DNA from: PWQG01 sp040882255
GTDB taxonomy: Bacteria > Pseudomonadota > Gammaproteobacteria > Pseudomonadales > Pseudohongiellaceae
Length of the DNA: 64,000 bases
Assembly: GCA_040882255.1 (NCBI GenBank)
Contig: JBBEBP010000011.1
Coordinates: 411,424-475,423, forward strand
Direction: 5' to 3'
Shown: piece by piece, positions 26,422 through 35,534 of the stretch
Layout: each line of letters starts with the position of its first letter
Numbering within the stretch: position 1 is the first letter of the stretch
Translations under genes and position numbers: made by a program
Notes under the pieces: generated by a model
Told to the model about the DNA's origin: nothing
What the model saw: only the letters and a program-made list of their open reading frames with translations
The model's database searches: none

Positions 26422-27360
26422 ATGTCGCAGAAATCGCCACCAACCGCCGGCCAGCCACCCGAGATTCTGGTGCGCGCCATCCGCAAGCTGCTGCGCCCTC
26501 TGGTGCGATTGATGCTGTCGTACCAGATCACCTATCCGATGCTGATCAGCCTGCTCAAATCACTCTATGTGGAAGTAGCCGACGAAGAGTTCGGCGTGGA
26601 CGGCAAACGATCCTCCGACAGCCGCATCAACCTCCTGACCGGCGTACACCGCAAGGACATCAAGCGCCTGCGCGCCGAGCTGCACGAACCCAACCCCGTA
26701 CCGGCCAACCTCTCCACCGGGGCGCGGCTCATCGCCTGGTGGACCGGCTCGGAAACCTTCCGCGATGCCTCCGGCGCTCCGGCCCCCCTGCCCCTGCGCA
26801 GCCATCTGGAAAGCGGGGATGGCGCCAGCTTCGAGGATCTGGTGGAACAGGTCTGCCGGCAGGACATCCGCCCCCGCGTCATTCTGGACGACTGGCTGCA
26901 TCAGGGACTGGTACATATGGATGAGCAACAGCGCGTGGTGCTCGACACCATGGCCTTCATGCCGGAGGACGGCTTCGACGAAAAGGCGTTTTTCTTCGGC
27001 AAGAACCTGCACGACCACATCAGCGCCAGCACCCACAACCTGCTGGGCCGCAAACCACCCCTGTTCGACCGCAGCGTCTACTATGATCGCCTCTCGGCGC
27101 AGTCGGTGGAAGAGCTGACGCAGCTGGCCTCCGAAACCGGCATGCAGGCCCTGCAGACCATCAACCGCCGCGCGCTGGCGCTACAGCAGCGCGACGCGAA
27201 TGCGGACAATAGCGACAGAAACGAACGATCTACTGACTCCAGTCACACAAACACAAATCAGTATCGTATGAATTTCGGCATATTCCATTACAATACTCCG
27301 TATGGTGATCGCGTCATCACGGCGCGGAACAACGACAAGAGCACTGACGCTGATGCCTAG
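26422..27360 (+). CDS. DUF6502 family protein, possible DNA-binding regulator
   Basis: 312 residues, soluble. The N-terminal region (AIRKLLRPLVRLMLSYQITY, then SLLKSLYVEVADEEF) and the segment DSRINLLTGVHRKDIKRLR look like a winged or simple helix-turn-helix; the second part has the S/T-R-I-x-x-L-T-G-V-x-R-K-D pattern typical of HTH recognition regions. I recognise the family as DUF6502, which lacks an assigned function. The C-terminal half is conserved in style but not assignable, ending in a polar N/S/T-rich tail. The start at 26422 (MSQKSPP) follows a TATACT by 6 nt. It overlaps the next gene by 8 bp. Autoregulation through the two palindromes is inference. Confidence 0.75.
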   Translation: MSQKSPPTAGQPPEILVRAIRKLLRPLVRLMLSYQITYPMLISLLKSLYVEVADEEFGVDGKRSSDSRINLLTGVHRKDIKRLRAELHEPNPVPANLSTGARLIAWWTGSETFRDASGAPAPLPLRSHLESGDGASFEDLVEQVCRQDIRPRVILDDWLHQGLVHMDEQQRVVLDTMAFMPEDGFDEKAFFFGKNLHDHISASTHNLLGRKPPLFDRSVYYDRLSAQSVEELTQLASETGMQALQTINRRALALQQRDANADNSDRNERSTDSSHTNTNQYRMNFGIFHYNTPYGDRVITARNNDKSTDADA

Positions 27361-28114
27361 AGCCATTATCGCCATACGCAATTACCCCGTAGCGCTGCTG
27401 CTCGCCGCGCTGATGTTTGCCGCCAGCCTGATACTGGCGGCCGGCAGCCTCGGGTACATCGGCGGTGATGATGAAGGCAGCGGCCTGGGTGGTACCGGGA
27501 AAAATGGTGACTTCGGCGGCAGCGGCCTGGGCGGCACCGGCGCCCCCAACCCCTTCTTCGGAGCCAGCGGTCAGGTCCCGGACCCGGACGAACGGGAGCC
27601 GTCGCAGGATCGCGGCGCACCGGCGGTGAACGACCCCGAAGCCCTGGACCGCGCCATGCGCCGGATCGACAATCAGTCACAGCCGCAGATGTTGCAGCTC
27701 CATGAGCCGGTGCAGACCGCCGACCTGGTCGACGACACTCGGACACGGGAAGCACTGCGTCAATCCCGGCGGACACTTCGCGACAAGGTGCTGCAACGCG
27801 GCGAACTGGCCCTGCAGAACCGCCCGGACGTCGTCAATATCCGGATCGAGGTCAATGACGCCATCGACAACGACGCCCTGATCGAGGGCATCGAACCCTA
27901 CTCCCTGCCCCGCGCCGAACCGCAGTCCGCCTCTATGGAGGTGGCCGACGGTTCCGAAGACACAGCGGAGGGCGCGGAAGCACAGGAAGAGACCTCGGAC
28001 CCGCGTGCCAGCCCCGAGCGCATCCAGCGTCCCGAGCTGCCGCCGTTCCAGCGGGTACGCCCGGTGCAGCGGGCCTCCATTGCCGCGCCGCGGCCCCGCC
28101 CGATGCGGATCTGA
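27353..28114 (+). CDS. Membrane-anchored GGTG-repeat protein of unknown function
   Basis: 253 residues. One N-terminal hydrophobic segment (PVALLLAALMFAASLILAAG) may be a signal anchor. It is followed by two SGLGGTG repeats (GSGLGGTGKNGDFGGSGLGGTG, given here as two copies of the 7-mer) and then a disordered, acidic and Pro/Gln-rich exported region. From memory, GGTG-type proteins, some with DUF5666, often follow DUF6502 genes in gammaproteobacteria. No enzymatic motif is visible. The start at 27353 overlaps the end of the DUF6502 gene; an upstream ATG at 27302 is possible but adds only non-conserved sequence. Confidence 0.6.
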   Translation: MPRAIIAIRNYPVALLLAALMFAASLILAAGSLGYIGGDDEGSGLGGTGKNGDFGGSGLGGTGAPNPFFGASGQVPDPDEREPSQDRGAPAVNDPEALDRAMRRIDNQSQPQMLQLHEPVQTADLVDDTRTREALRQSRRTLRDKVLQRGELALQNRPDVVNIRIEVNDAIDNDALIEGIEPYSLPRAEPQSASMEVADGSEDTAEGAEAQEETSDPRASPERIQRPELPPFQRVRPVQRASIAAPRPRPMRI

Positions 28115-28124
28115 GCCGTGCGGC

Positions 28125-29003
28125 TCACCAGCTCCGGGACAGCTGCAGGCCCACCGCCTGATCGGCACTGTCGCGGGTGAAGCCAGTGGTGACGTAGCCC
28201 ATCACACTCCAGCGCGGATCGGGCGCCCAGGTCAGATACGGCAACAGTTCATGGGTTTCCACAGACCAGGTGGACGCTGCCTCGCGATAGTCATAGATCA
28301 CGCCCCAGGACCACTCTCCTCCCTGGCTGTCCTGCCGCAAAGGACGGGAGAAGCCCAGTGACGCCCACCAGGTGTCCTGCAAATCCGCGAACCAATCGGA
28401 AGAACCGCGCCAGCGGTGCCCGAGCGTGGCGAAGGCGGTGGTATCACTGAATTGCTGGTAGAGATCGACCTGCAGCCCGGTATCCGTGGCGCCGGTACCC
28501 AGCCCCCGGGTTTCGTCCGCCGTAGGCAGCTTCACCTCGACCCCCACATCCAGGAACGGCCCGCCCTCGGACCACACCGGCGCCTCCCAGATGGCCTGCA
28601 GCAGCACGTCACCGAGGCCGCTGTCACGCACCCGGCGGGGCTCGGTGGTCTCCGGCACGTCCGGGCGCCCGGGCCGCGAAACCCCGCCGGTGTTGACCAG
28701 TACGTTCCCCGGGCCGCTGATTTTCAGCCAGGGCGCCGTTACACTGAAGCGCCATGGCGCACGGCTGTGCTCCCAGGACAGGGGAAGATAGGTCACATGG
28801 CTGTCCGCATCGGCTCCGTAGTCTCCGCGGCTGTAGTAACCACCCAGCGAAAGCGTATTCGCATAAGCAGCCCCACCGCCCGGCTGAGCATCGGAACCTG
28901 CGCTTTCCTGCGCCTGGATGGCCGGCACCACCGCCACAAGCACTACCGGCGCCAGGCGCCGCGCGACTGCGCCCGGCCAGCGTTTACAGGACATCGCTGC
29001 CAT
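28125..29003 (-). CDS. Outer-membrane beta-barrel, phenol-degradation MetA-like/transporter-type
   Basis: 292 residues with a signal peptide (ARRLAPVVLVAVVPAIQAQ). The mature part alternates polar and aromatic residues as in barrels: LSLGGYYSRGDYGAD, YLPLSWEH, FLDVGVEVKLPTADETRGLGTGATD, ATLGHRWRG, WWASLGFSRP and the C-terminal VGLQLSRSW. VKLPTAD with GTGxxD is typical of the putative MetA-pathway-of-phenol-degradation barrel family, whose members are rarely characterised. It is transcribed toward the GGTG gene (10-bp gap) and diverges from the TPR/barrel gene. The start is uncertain by a few codons. Confidence 0.65.
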   Translation of the reverse strand: MAAMSCKRWPGAVARRLAPVVLVAVVPAIQAQESAGSDAQPGGGAAYANTLSLGGYYSRGDYGADADSHVTYLPLSWEHSRAPWRFSVTAPWLKISGPGNVLVNTGGVSRPGRPDVPETTEPRRVRDSGLGDVLLQAIWEAPVWSEGGPFLDVGVEVKLPTADETRGLGTGATDTGLQVDLYQQFSDTTAFATLGHRWRGSSDWFADLQDTWWASLGFSRPLRQDSQGGEWSWGVIYDYREAASTWSVETHELLPYLTWAPDPRWSVMGYVTTGFTRDSADQAVGLQLSRSW

Positions 29004-29171
29004 GCCTGCGTTCTGTCTCTGTCGGCACATACGCTCCGGACTCGCCGTGCATGAAAAAAAGCAAACTACCGTCACACTCTGACAAAGTCAAAGACGTTCA
29101 GGGTTTTCCAGAGCGCCCCGGCACGGTAGAGTAAGACCGGACGGTACTCTACAGCACAGACAGGGACAATA

Positions 29172-30548
29172 ATGACAGAACACCGGACGAGGCAGATCAT
29201 CGTTTTTGTATTGAGTCTACTGGTAGCTTGCCCGGGATTACCGACGCTTGTCCTCGCACAATCCGGTAACAACCCGCCTCCCGTGGACCGGCTCGACGCA
29301 CTGGTTACAGAAGGCGAGTATCAGCAGGCCTATGAACTGGCCAACTCGGAGCTATTCGAATGGGAGGGCGATCCGGAGTTCGACCTGCTCTACGGTCTGG
29401 CCGCCCTGGAATCGGGCAACCCCAATGAAGCCGTATTCGCGCTGGAACGGGTATCCAATAGCGCACCGCAGCGCACACAGCGCCTGCGCGCCCGCCTGGA
29501 ACTGGCCCGGGCGCATTTTGCCACCGGCAACCTGGACGCATCGGAGAACCTGTTCCGCAACGTCCTGGAGTCCGATCCCCCGCAGAACGTACGCGACAAC
29601 ATCACGGTGTTCCTGGGTCTGATCGACAACCAGCGCCGCCAGCAGCGCAGCAGTACCGACTTCGAGATTGCGGCCAACGGCGGACACGACAACAACGTCA
29701 ACAGCGCCACCGCCAACGCCCTGATCGACACCCCGCTGATCGGTCAGGTGGAGCTGAATCCCGATGGCCGCAAGACCGCCGACGAGTTCATGGAGTGGAA
29801 TGGCAGCCTGCGGCACCGCCGGCCACTGCGCCGCAACCTGGCCGTGGAGGTGGATGCCACGCTCAACAGCCGTGACAACCTGTCCACGGACGATTTCGAT
29901 CTCGACACCCTGCGCAGCGGTGTTTCCGCCGTCTACACGCAGGCCAACCACCGGCTGCGGGGCGGCCTTAACGTGCAGCGTGCCTGGCTGAAGGGCGACG
30001 GCTTCCAGACCAGTGCCGGACTGACCGGATCCTGGCAGCGCTCGGGAGGCGGCAGCTGGTACCAGACGGCAAGCCTGTCCCTCAATGCCATCCGCTATGA
30101 CAATGCCCCGGATTCGCCGCGCAACGACCTGCGGGACGTCAACCAGGCACTGATTTCCGGCGGCCTGATCCGTGTTTCGGCCCCCTGGACCCACAGCCTC
30201 AACGTCTTCTACGCCAATGAAAGCGCCCTGCGCGAGGCGGGCCGCCACAACGGCCGGCGTTTCCACGGCGCCGCCTACAGCGGCATCTGGGATTTCAGCG
30301 ACCAGCACCAGCCTTACGCCCGCGTGTCACTGCAGGAAGTGCGGCACAAGGGACGTCATCCGGTCTTTTTCGAGCACACCCGAGAAGACACGCAGCTCAG
30401 CGCCACCGCCGGCTGGCGATGGCAGTACAACGGACAACTCGAAGTCAACGGCGAACTGATGTACATGGACGCCGACAGCAACATCACCCTGTTCGATTAC
30501 TCGCGCTTCCGCTTTCAGGCGGGCGTGCGATATCGATTTGAACGATAG
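29172..30548 (+). CDS. TPR plus outer-membrane barrel, Slam/DUF560-like secretion protein
   Basis: 458 residues. A signal peptide (to LVLAQ, residue about 30) is followed by TPR-like helices, residues about 38-165 (EGEYQQAYELANSEL, GNPNEAVFALERV, ARLELARAHFATGNLDASENLFR). A barrel follows from about 175 to the end, beginning FEIAANGGHDNNVNSA and ending FRFQAGVRYRFER. TPR followed by a barrel with a GGxDNNVN entry is the layout of surface lipoprotein assembly modulators (Slam, type XI secretion; about 490 residues). The role as exporter is inferred from this layout and from the giant exported protein encoded 14 bp downstream. A generic TPR-porin is the alternative. Confidence 0.7.
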   Translation: MTEHRTRQIIVFVLSLLVACPGLPTLVLAQSGNNPPPVDRLDALVTEGEYQQAYELANSELFEWEGDPEFDLLYGLAALESGNPNEAVFALERVSNSAPQRTQRLRARLELARAHFATGNLDASENLFRNVLESDPPQNVRDNITVFLGLIDNQRRQQRSSTDFEIAANGGHDNNVNSATANALIDTPLIGQVELNPDGRKTADEFMEWNGSLRHRRPLRRNLAVEVDATLNSRDNLSTDDFDLDTLRSGVSAVYTQANHRLRGGLNVQRAWLKGDGFQTSAGLTGSWQRSGGGSWYQTASLSLNAIRYDNAPDSPRNDLRDVNQALISGGLIRVSAPWTHSLNVFYANESALREAGRHNGRRFHGAAYSGIWDFSDQHQPYARVSLQEVRHKGRHPVFFEHTREDTQLSATAGWRWQYNGQLEVNGELMYMDADSNITLFDYSRFRFQAGVRYRFER

Positions 30549-30562
30549 ACGGGATCACGATC

Positions 30563-33500
30563 ATGAAACGCATGACGGGACAGATTACCTATCTTGCACT
30601 GGCATTCTCGCTGGCACTGATTCTGAGCGCCAGAACGGCACTCGCACAGGACTCCGACATCGTGGGCCGAGTGGTACGCACCAGCGGCCAGGTGGCGGCG
30701 CAGAGCGACGATGGTCCGCGCGCCCTGGAGCGTAACGCTGAACTGTATGTGGGCGACACGGTCATCACCGGCCCGGCCGGTTTTGCCCAGTTGCGTCTCA
30801 CCGACTCCTCCATTGTCTCGCTGCGCGAGGACACCGTTTTCGAGATTGTCGAATACAGTCTCGACGCCGCCGACGGCAGCGCGGACCGCGCCAACATGAG
30901 CCTGATCGAGGGCGGTTTCCGCACCATCACCGGCAGCATCGGCGCCGACGACCGCGATGCCTACAACATCGACACCGTCTTCGCGACCATCGGCATCCGC
31001 GGCACCGACCACGAGGCGGTCATCACACCGGAAGGCCTCTACGCGGCCGTCCGCGACGGCGGCACCACCGTAGAGAATGAGGCCGGAGTACTGGATCTGG
31101 GCGTGGACGCGGGTTTCGACTACGGCTACGTCTCCTCCCCCGACAGCCCGCCGCAGGGCCTGGTCGAGCCACCGGCGGTACTGGGCAGCATCCCCATTGT
31201 CGATGACGACACCGAAGAGGACGACGATGACGATACAGCCGACGATGATGATGGTGCAGCGGGAGACGACGGCGGCGGCGATGCCGACGACACAGCGGAT
31301 GATGACGGCGGTGATGATGCCGACGACAGTGCCGGCCAGGATGACGCTGATTCCGGTCAGGCACTGACAGACGACCAGGGCGGCCAGGATGGTAACCAGG
31401 GTGACGACGCAGGAGCTGCCCAGGGCGGCGGCCAGCCTCCCCAGGGCAATGCCTTCGGTGCCACCGGCGATCCGTCGGGTGGCGATGGGCCGGGCAATGA
31501 TCCTGACGTGAACATCAACCCCGGTGAAACCGGCGATGGCAGTGTGCCGGCGGAGCCCGAACCTGAGCCCGAACCTGAGCCCGAACCTGAGCCCGAGCCC
31601 GAACCTGAGCCTGAGCCTGAGCCCGAACCTGAACCTGAGCCCGAACCTGAACTTGAAAAAGTCCAAGTTGTGGAATCTGAAAAACCGGAGCCTGAGCCCG
31701 TATTGGACCAGAGCGAACAGGACGCGCTCGAAGAACCCAATGGCATGGCAATCGCCCTGCTGGGCAATGACGACTTCGGTGGCTCATTGTTTGGTGTGAC
31801 GCTGGAAACAGATGATGGCACCGTTGTGGTCGGATTCAGCGCTTCGGAAGAGTTCGTGGTCTTCCGGCTGGCTGAAGATGACCCGGTGCAGGAGCTGCAG
31901 AACGAGGACTACGGCGTTCGCTGGTCACGATGGGCTGCAGAAGGCGATCTGACCGCGTATAGTGGAAATCTGGAGGACGACCGCGACGAGAACCAGTTGA
32001 CAGACGACCTGCTTCTGGTGAGCGCGCCGATGGCGAATAGCACTGCCCTTAACACCTCCGAAGCTTCATACGCAGATTACACCACTACATCGGATTTCCT
32101 GGCCAATCGCGATGGCGTCGATGAAGTGGAGATGGACTTCCGCTACAGCCTCTCCAGCGGCGACATCTCGAACGGGTCCTTGAAAGTCGTGGAAAACGGG
32201 AATCGCTGGAGCAGTGACAACTCGTTCTCTGGTTCACTGGATAAAGGTCAATTGCAATTGACTGACATCCAGGGAAGCATCACCGACGAAGTCCAGTATG
32301 CAGCATTCGGTGACGGCACGGCAGTAACAGGCATTGAAAACGAGAGTGAACGCAGCTTTACCGGCTCTCTGTCCGGCCTGTTTACCGGAGGAAGCGAAAC
32401 CAGCCTGCCTGCCATCGTCGCCGGACTGAAATTGTCCGAGACCGAGGAAGACAACAGACTGGATATCAGCACCTTGTTGACCGGACGCATTCTTACTCCC
32501 GTATTTCCGGATGCAGACTGGACGGGAACCAACAGACAGGGCGGCGTGGTTAACTCATACTCCGGACTCAGAGGCCTGTTTTCGGGCGAGTCAGCCTTTG
32601 AAGATGGCGACAACTCCCCGAACCTTCTGTACCGATCATCCGGTACACACCCTAATGCAATGAACCTTGGTGCAGTGGATGTAGAAGGAGTGACCTACGG
32701 CGCTGTGGCAGACAGCACGGAGCGCACAGGTAACGTACACTGGGGTCACTGGCAGGATGTGAACATCGATTACTACCGCGACAGGGAAGATGACCAGAGT
32801 CTCGTCGATAACCTGCCCCCGGTTTCCCTGATGTTTGCCCATGCCACACGGCCCAAAGGGACAGGCTCACTGATCGGACAACGGAATTTCAGCGGGGCGG
32901 CCTCGGATTTCCAGATCGCTGACTCCGAAGAAACGTCCTACGAAAGCGTTACTGTAGACGGTACATTCCATATCGACCTGAACGACGGAGCAACGTTACA
33001 GGCAGGAAGCGAACTGTCAGTAGCGGTTACCCGTGATGGTTCAACCCGCACCTGGACGGCGGGATTTGACAACAGTCTGACGCTGCTTGCCCTCGGCACA
33101 CTTCCCTCCACGCAAATCGACGGATCCATCGAGAATTCCACGGATACATTCTCGGGCAATCTCACCGCGCAATTGACTGGTGAATACGCATCCGGCCTAT
33201 TGGTCGGTTTCCGATGGTTCGAGGATGACACCTCATCCAGCTGGCTTGCCGGAAATACACTGTTCGAGACTAACAAAACACCCGTGCTGTCACCCGGACC
33301 GGACGGCAGTGTGGCCGGCTGGGCCCTGGACTGGGATCGCGGCAGCAATGCCATTGCCTTTTCAGGTAACGCGGTGCTCGAGGACGGCGATCTCACGTAT
33401 CTGGAAGATCCCGTAAACGGCCAGGTGCTTCGTGCAGGGACACCTTCCTCACCGGAAGCCGATGTGGCAGGCTCAGGCGTGAGTTGGGGCATCTGGGAAA

Positions 33501-35443
33501 CAAGCCCGAACAGCCCTGTACTGTATGAGGACGGCCAGGATGAGGACAGCGGATTCAAGCTGGATCGGAAGTTCATTTTCACGCAGTACACGCCCACGGA
33601 TGCAACGTTCTTCGAACAGTTCGACCCCGAGGCTGAAAGCAGCTCGACGCTATTGAGTGGTTTCTCCTACACCGGCACCACCAGTGGAGACGTACTGAAT
33701 GTTCCGGATTCCCGTTTCATCAGCCGCAGCGGTTCACTGCTTGAAGAACTCCGCGCCGGATTCGATATCGATTTCTCTTCAGGCGCCATCAGTGACGGTA
33801 AGCTGGCCCTGATCTTCCAGAACCCGGCTAACGAAGAGTGGCATGTGAACTTTTCCGGCCAGTTGGCCAATGGACTCGTTGACACCCTCACCATCGATAG
33901 CAGTTCCATCTATGGTTATGGCGACATCCTCAGTGGCGATGTCGAGGGGACACTCACTGGCGGATTCACGGGCAACGAAGCGGATCACTGGATTGGCGGG
34001 TTCAATCTACGCGGCCCGTCGGGGACTGCTGACAGAGCGGGCTACGCCAGTGGCAGTTATGTACTGGGACAACGCCCGGCTTCTTGGCTGACGCTGGCCG
34101 AGCAGGAAGCGCTTTCCGAGGGGACCGATTTCGGCATCATGGCATTGTCCTCGTCCTTCAGTGGCGAACAGGACGTCCGAGGGTTGTTTGGCGGCCCCGC
34201 GCTGTATCCCGGAAACTCCACCAACTTGAACAACGTGGCCATCGCCGACGGCGGCGTTGCGCCGGCCCAGGCCGATTTTTACGACCGAAGTCCTTCAAGG
34301 TACTTCCGCCGCAGTGGCGCCAGCCAGAAGCCGGTCCAGGTCAGCTACGAAGATCAACCGGCTATAATCACCTGGGGGTACTGGAACGGTTCCAATGCGA
34401 TCCAGCGAATCGATGAATCGGTCAATGACGACCCAGGGAAGATTGACGACGAAGCCTTCTGGCTGATTGCCGAACCGGATGTACCCACGAATGCCGAAGG
34501 CAGCTTTGCGGCGTACTCCCGTCTGCTCGACACCTCTGCACAACAGGATTTCGGCTCCTCCTATTTCATCGTTGAACAGTTCGGTTTCCTCATCGATTTC
34601 AGTGACGGAAGCATCCACAACGGCCGTTTGCAGATCCGTGATGATTCCAACTATCAGCGATGGAATGTTGATTTCACGGGGCAGGCAGGTGGACCGTCCA
34701 GTGGTGACCACTCCTTTGCCTCAATGACAATCTCTGATGATTCATCCTTGAACAGCACGGATGAACAAGGAGAACTGTCAAACCAGGTTGAAGGTGACAT
34801 TGGCGGGCTTTTCGTCAACTCGGGTGAGCATTTTGCCAGCGCTTTTGCTCTCTGGGACGCTGCCGATGAGACCGAGAGTACCGCGAACATCTCGGGTGCA
34901 GCCGTTATCGGCAGAAACGAAGGCTGGGGCGACTGGGCGGAACCCGCCGTGGAGAACTGGTCAGAGGTTATTGCCAACGCCGTCCCCGGAAGCCTATTCC
35001 ATGACCCGGCCATAGCCCAGCAGCCTCGGCTCGCGGAGCTATCAGGAACTGCAACATTCGGATCAGAAGATGCTGACATCCATGACCTTGGATCTACCAA
35101 CCCGGTCACAGGAATCAGTGGCGGATTCACAGTAGACTTCGATGATACCAGCGGAACACCCATCTCGGACGGAGTACTGGAAATTGTCACTCGGATCGGT
35201 GAACAGTCAGAAGAAAACTGGACAATCAACTTCAGTGGAAACTTCGACACCAGCGGCACCGTCACACTGACCCCGTCTGAAATCGTGCGAGCTGCAGAGA
35301 CGCTGGACCTGAACAATGTCACGCAGGAATTGGGGGGATTGCTCACCGGCTCCAATGCGGAAATCTTTTTGGGGGATCTGGAACTGGTAGATCAAGAAAC
35401 GACGCTGAAAGCCATCTACGCGCTGGGTCGTGCCGCGAACTGA
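30563..35443 (+). CDS. Giant exported FecR-domain protein with repeated barrel-like units
   Basis: 1626 residues. Signal peptide to ALAQ (residue 29), no lipobox. A FecR-type domain covers about 30-200 (GRVVRTSGQV, LYVGDTVITGPAGFAQLRL, VFATIGIRGTDHE). Next are an Asp-rich linker (about 213-275), a Gly/Gln-rich stretch and an (EP)n rod (about 331-364, nt 31554-31655). The remainder is four units marked by W-x-x-W motifs at about residues 454 (WSRW), 727 (WGHW), 975 (WGIW) and 1271 (WGYW), plus a final half unit after about 1520. Each unit ends in a beta-rich part of the form WxVxFSG...GGxxTGxxAexxxGxFxL...GxxVLGR, like the barrel of TbpB/Slam cargo. Probably a surface protein and cargo of the upstream gene product. 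Confidence 0.75.
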   Translation: MKRMTGQITYLALAFSLALILSARTALAQDSDIVGRVVRTSGQVAAQSDDGPRALERNAELYVGDTVITGPAGFAQLRLTDSSIVSLREDTVFEIVEYSLDAADGSADRANMSLIEGGFRTITGSIGADDRDAYNIDTVFATIGIRGTDHEAVITPEGLYAAVRDGGTTVENEAGVLDLGVDAGFDYGYVSSPDSPPQGLVEPPAVLGSIPIVDDDTEEDDDDDTADDDDGAAGDDGGGDADDTADDDGGDDADDSAGQDDADSGQALTDDQGGQDGNQGDDAGAAQGGGQPPQGNAFGATGDPSGGDGPGNDPDVNINPGETGDGSVPAEPEPEPEPEPEPEPEPEPEPEPEPEPEPEPEPELEKVQVVESEKPEPEPVLDQSEQDALEEPNGMAIALLGNDDFGGSLFGVTLETDDGTVVVGFSASEEFVVFRLAEDDPVQELQNEDYGVRWSRWAAEGDLTAYSGNLEDDRDENQLTDDLLLVSAPMANSTALNTSEASYADYTTTSDFLANRDGVDEVEMDFRYSLSSGDISNGSLKVVENGNRWSSDNSFSGSLDKGQLQLTDIQGSITDEVQYAAFGDGTAVTGIENESERSFTGSLSGLFTGGSETSLPAIVAGLKLSETEEDNRLDISTLLTGRILTPVFPDADWTGTNRQGGVVNSYSGLRGLFSGESAFEDGDNSPNLLYRSSGTHPNAMNLGAVDVEGVTYGAVADSTERTGNVHWGHWQDVNIDYYRDREDDQSLVDNLPPVSLMFAHATRPKGTGSLIGQRNFSGAASDFQIADSEETSYESVTVDGTFHIDLNDGATLQAGSELSVAVTRDGSTRTWTAGFDNSLTLLALGTLPSTQIDGSIENSTDTFSGNLTAQLTGEYASGLLVGFRWFEDDTSSSWLAGNTLFETNKTPVLSPGPDGSVAGWALDWDRGSNAIAFSGNAVLEDGDLTYLEDPVNGQVLRAGTPSSPEADVAGSGVSWGIWETSPNSPVLYEDGQDEDSGFKLDRKFIFTQYTPTDATFFEQFDPEAESSSTLLSGFSYTGTTSGDVLNVPDSRFISRSGSLLEELRAGFDIDFSSGAISDGKLALIFQNPANEEWHVNFSGQLANGLVDTLTIDSSSIYGYGDILSGDVEGTLTGGFTGNEADHWIGGFNLRGPSGTADRAGYASGSYVLGQRPASWLTLAEQEALSEGTDFGIMALSSSFSGEQDVRGLFGGPALYPGNSTNLNNVAIADGGVAPAQADFYDRSPSRYFRRSGASQKPVQVSYEDQPAIITWGYWNGSNAIQRIDESVNDDPGKIDDEAFWLIAEPDVPTNAEGSFAAYSRLLDTSAQQDFGSSYFIVEQFGFLIDFSDGSIHNGRLQIRDDSNYQRWNVDFTGQAGGPSSGDHSFASMTISDDSSLNSTDEQGELSNQVEGDIGGLFVNSGEHFASAFALWDAADETESTANISGAAVIGRNEGWGDWAEPAVENWSEVIANAVPGSLFHDPAIAQQPRLAELSGTATFGSEDADIHDLGSTNPVTGISGGFTVDFDDTSGTPISDGVLEIVTRIGEQSEENWTINFSGNFDTSGTVTLTPSEIVRAAETLDLNNVTQELGGLLTGSNAEIFLGDLELVDQETTLKAIYALGRAAN
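31554..31655 (+). repeat. Codon-level GAGCCC/GAACCT tandem repeat encoding an EP rod
   Basis: About 100 bp of hexamers alternating between gagccc, gaacct, gagcct and cccgaa variants, encoding roughly 17 Glu-Pro dipeptides. It separates the FecR part of the giant protein from its repeat units. Unit number is likely to vary between strains. Confidence 0.85.
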
Positions 35444-35534
35444 AACCACGCATTGGGGATACGGCTCGGACCCGCTCCTCCAGCATCAGCGTTTCCGTTC
35501 AACCCTGTCAGAGCCTACCCCGGGAGGTGATGTC

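Noticed and set aside
31554..31655. Direct repeats considered as a non-coding satellite
   Set aside because: They stay in frame and encode Glu-Pro dipeptides within one long coding sequence.
31357..31821. Minus-strand frame with a long Gly-Ser repeat
   Set aside because: Antisense shadow of the Glu-Pro rod of the giant FecR protein.
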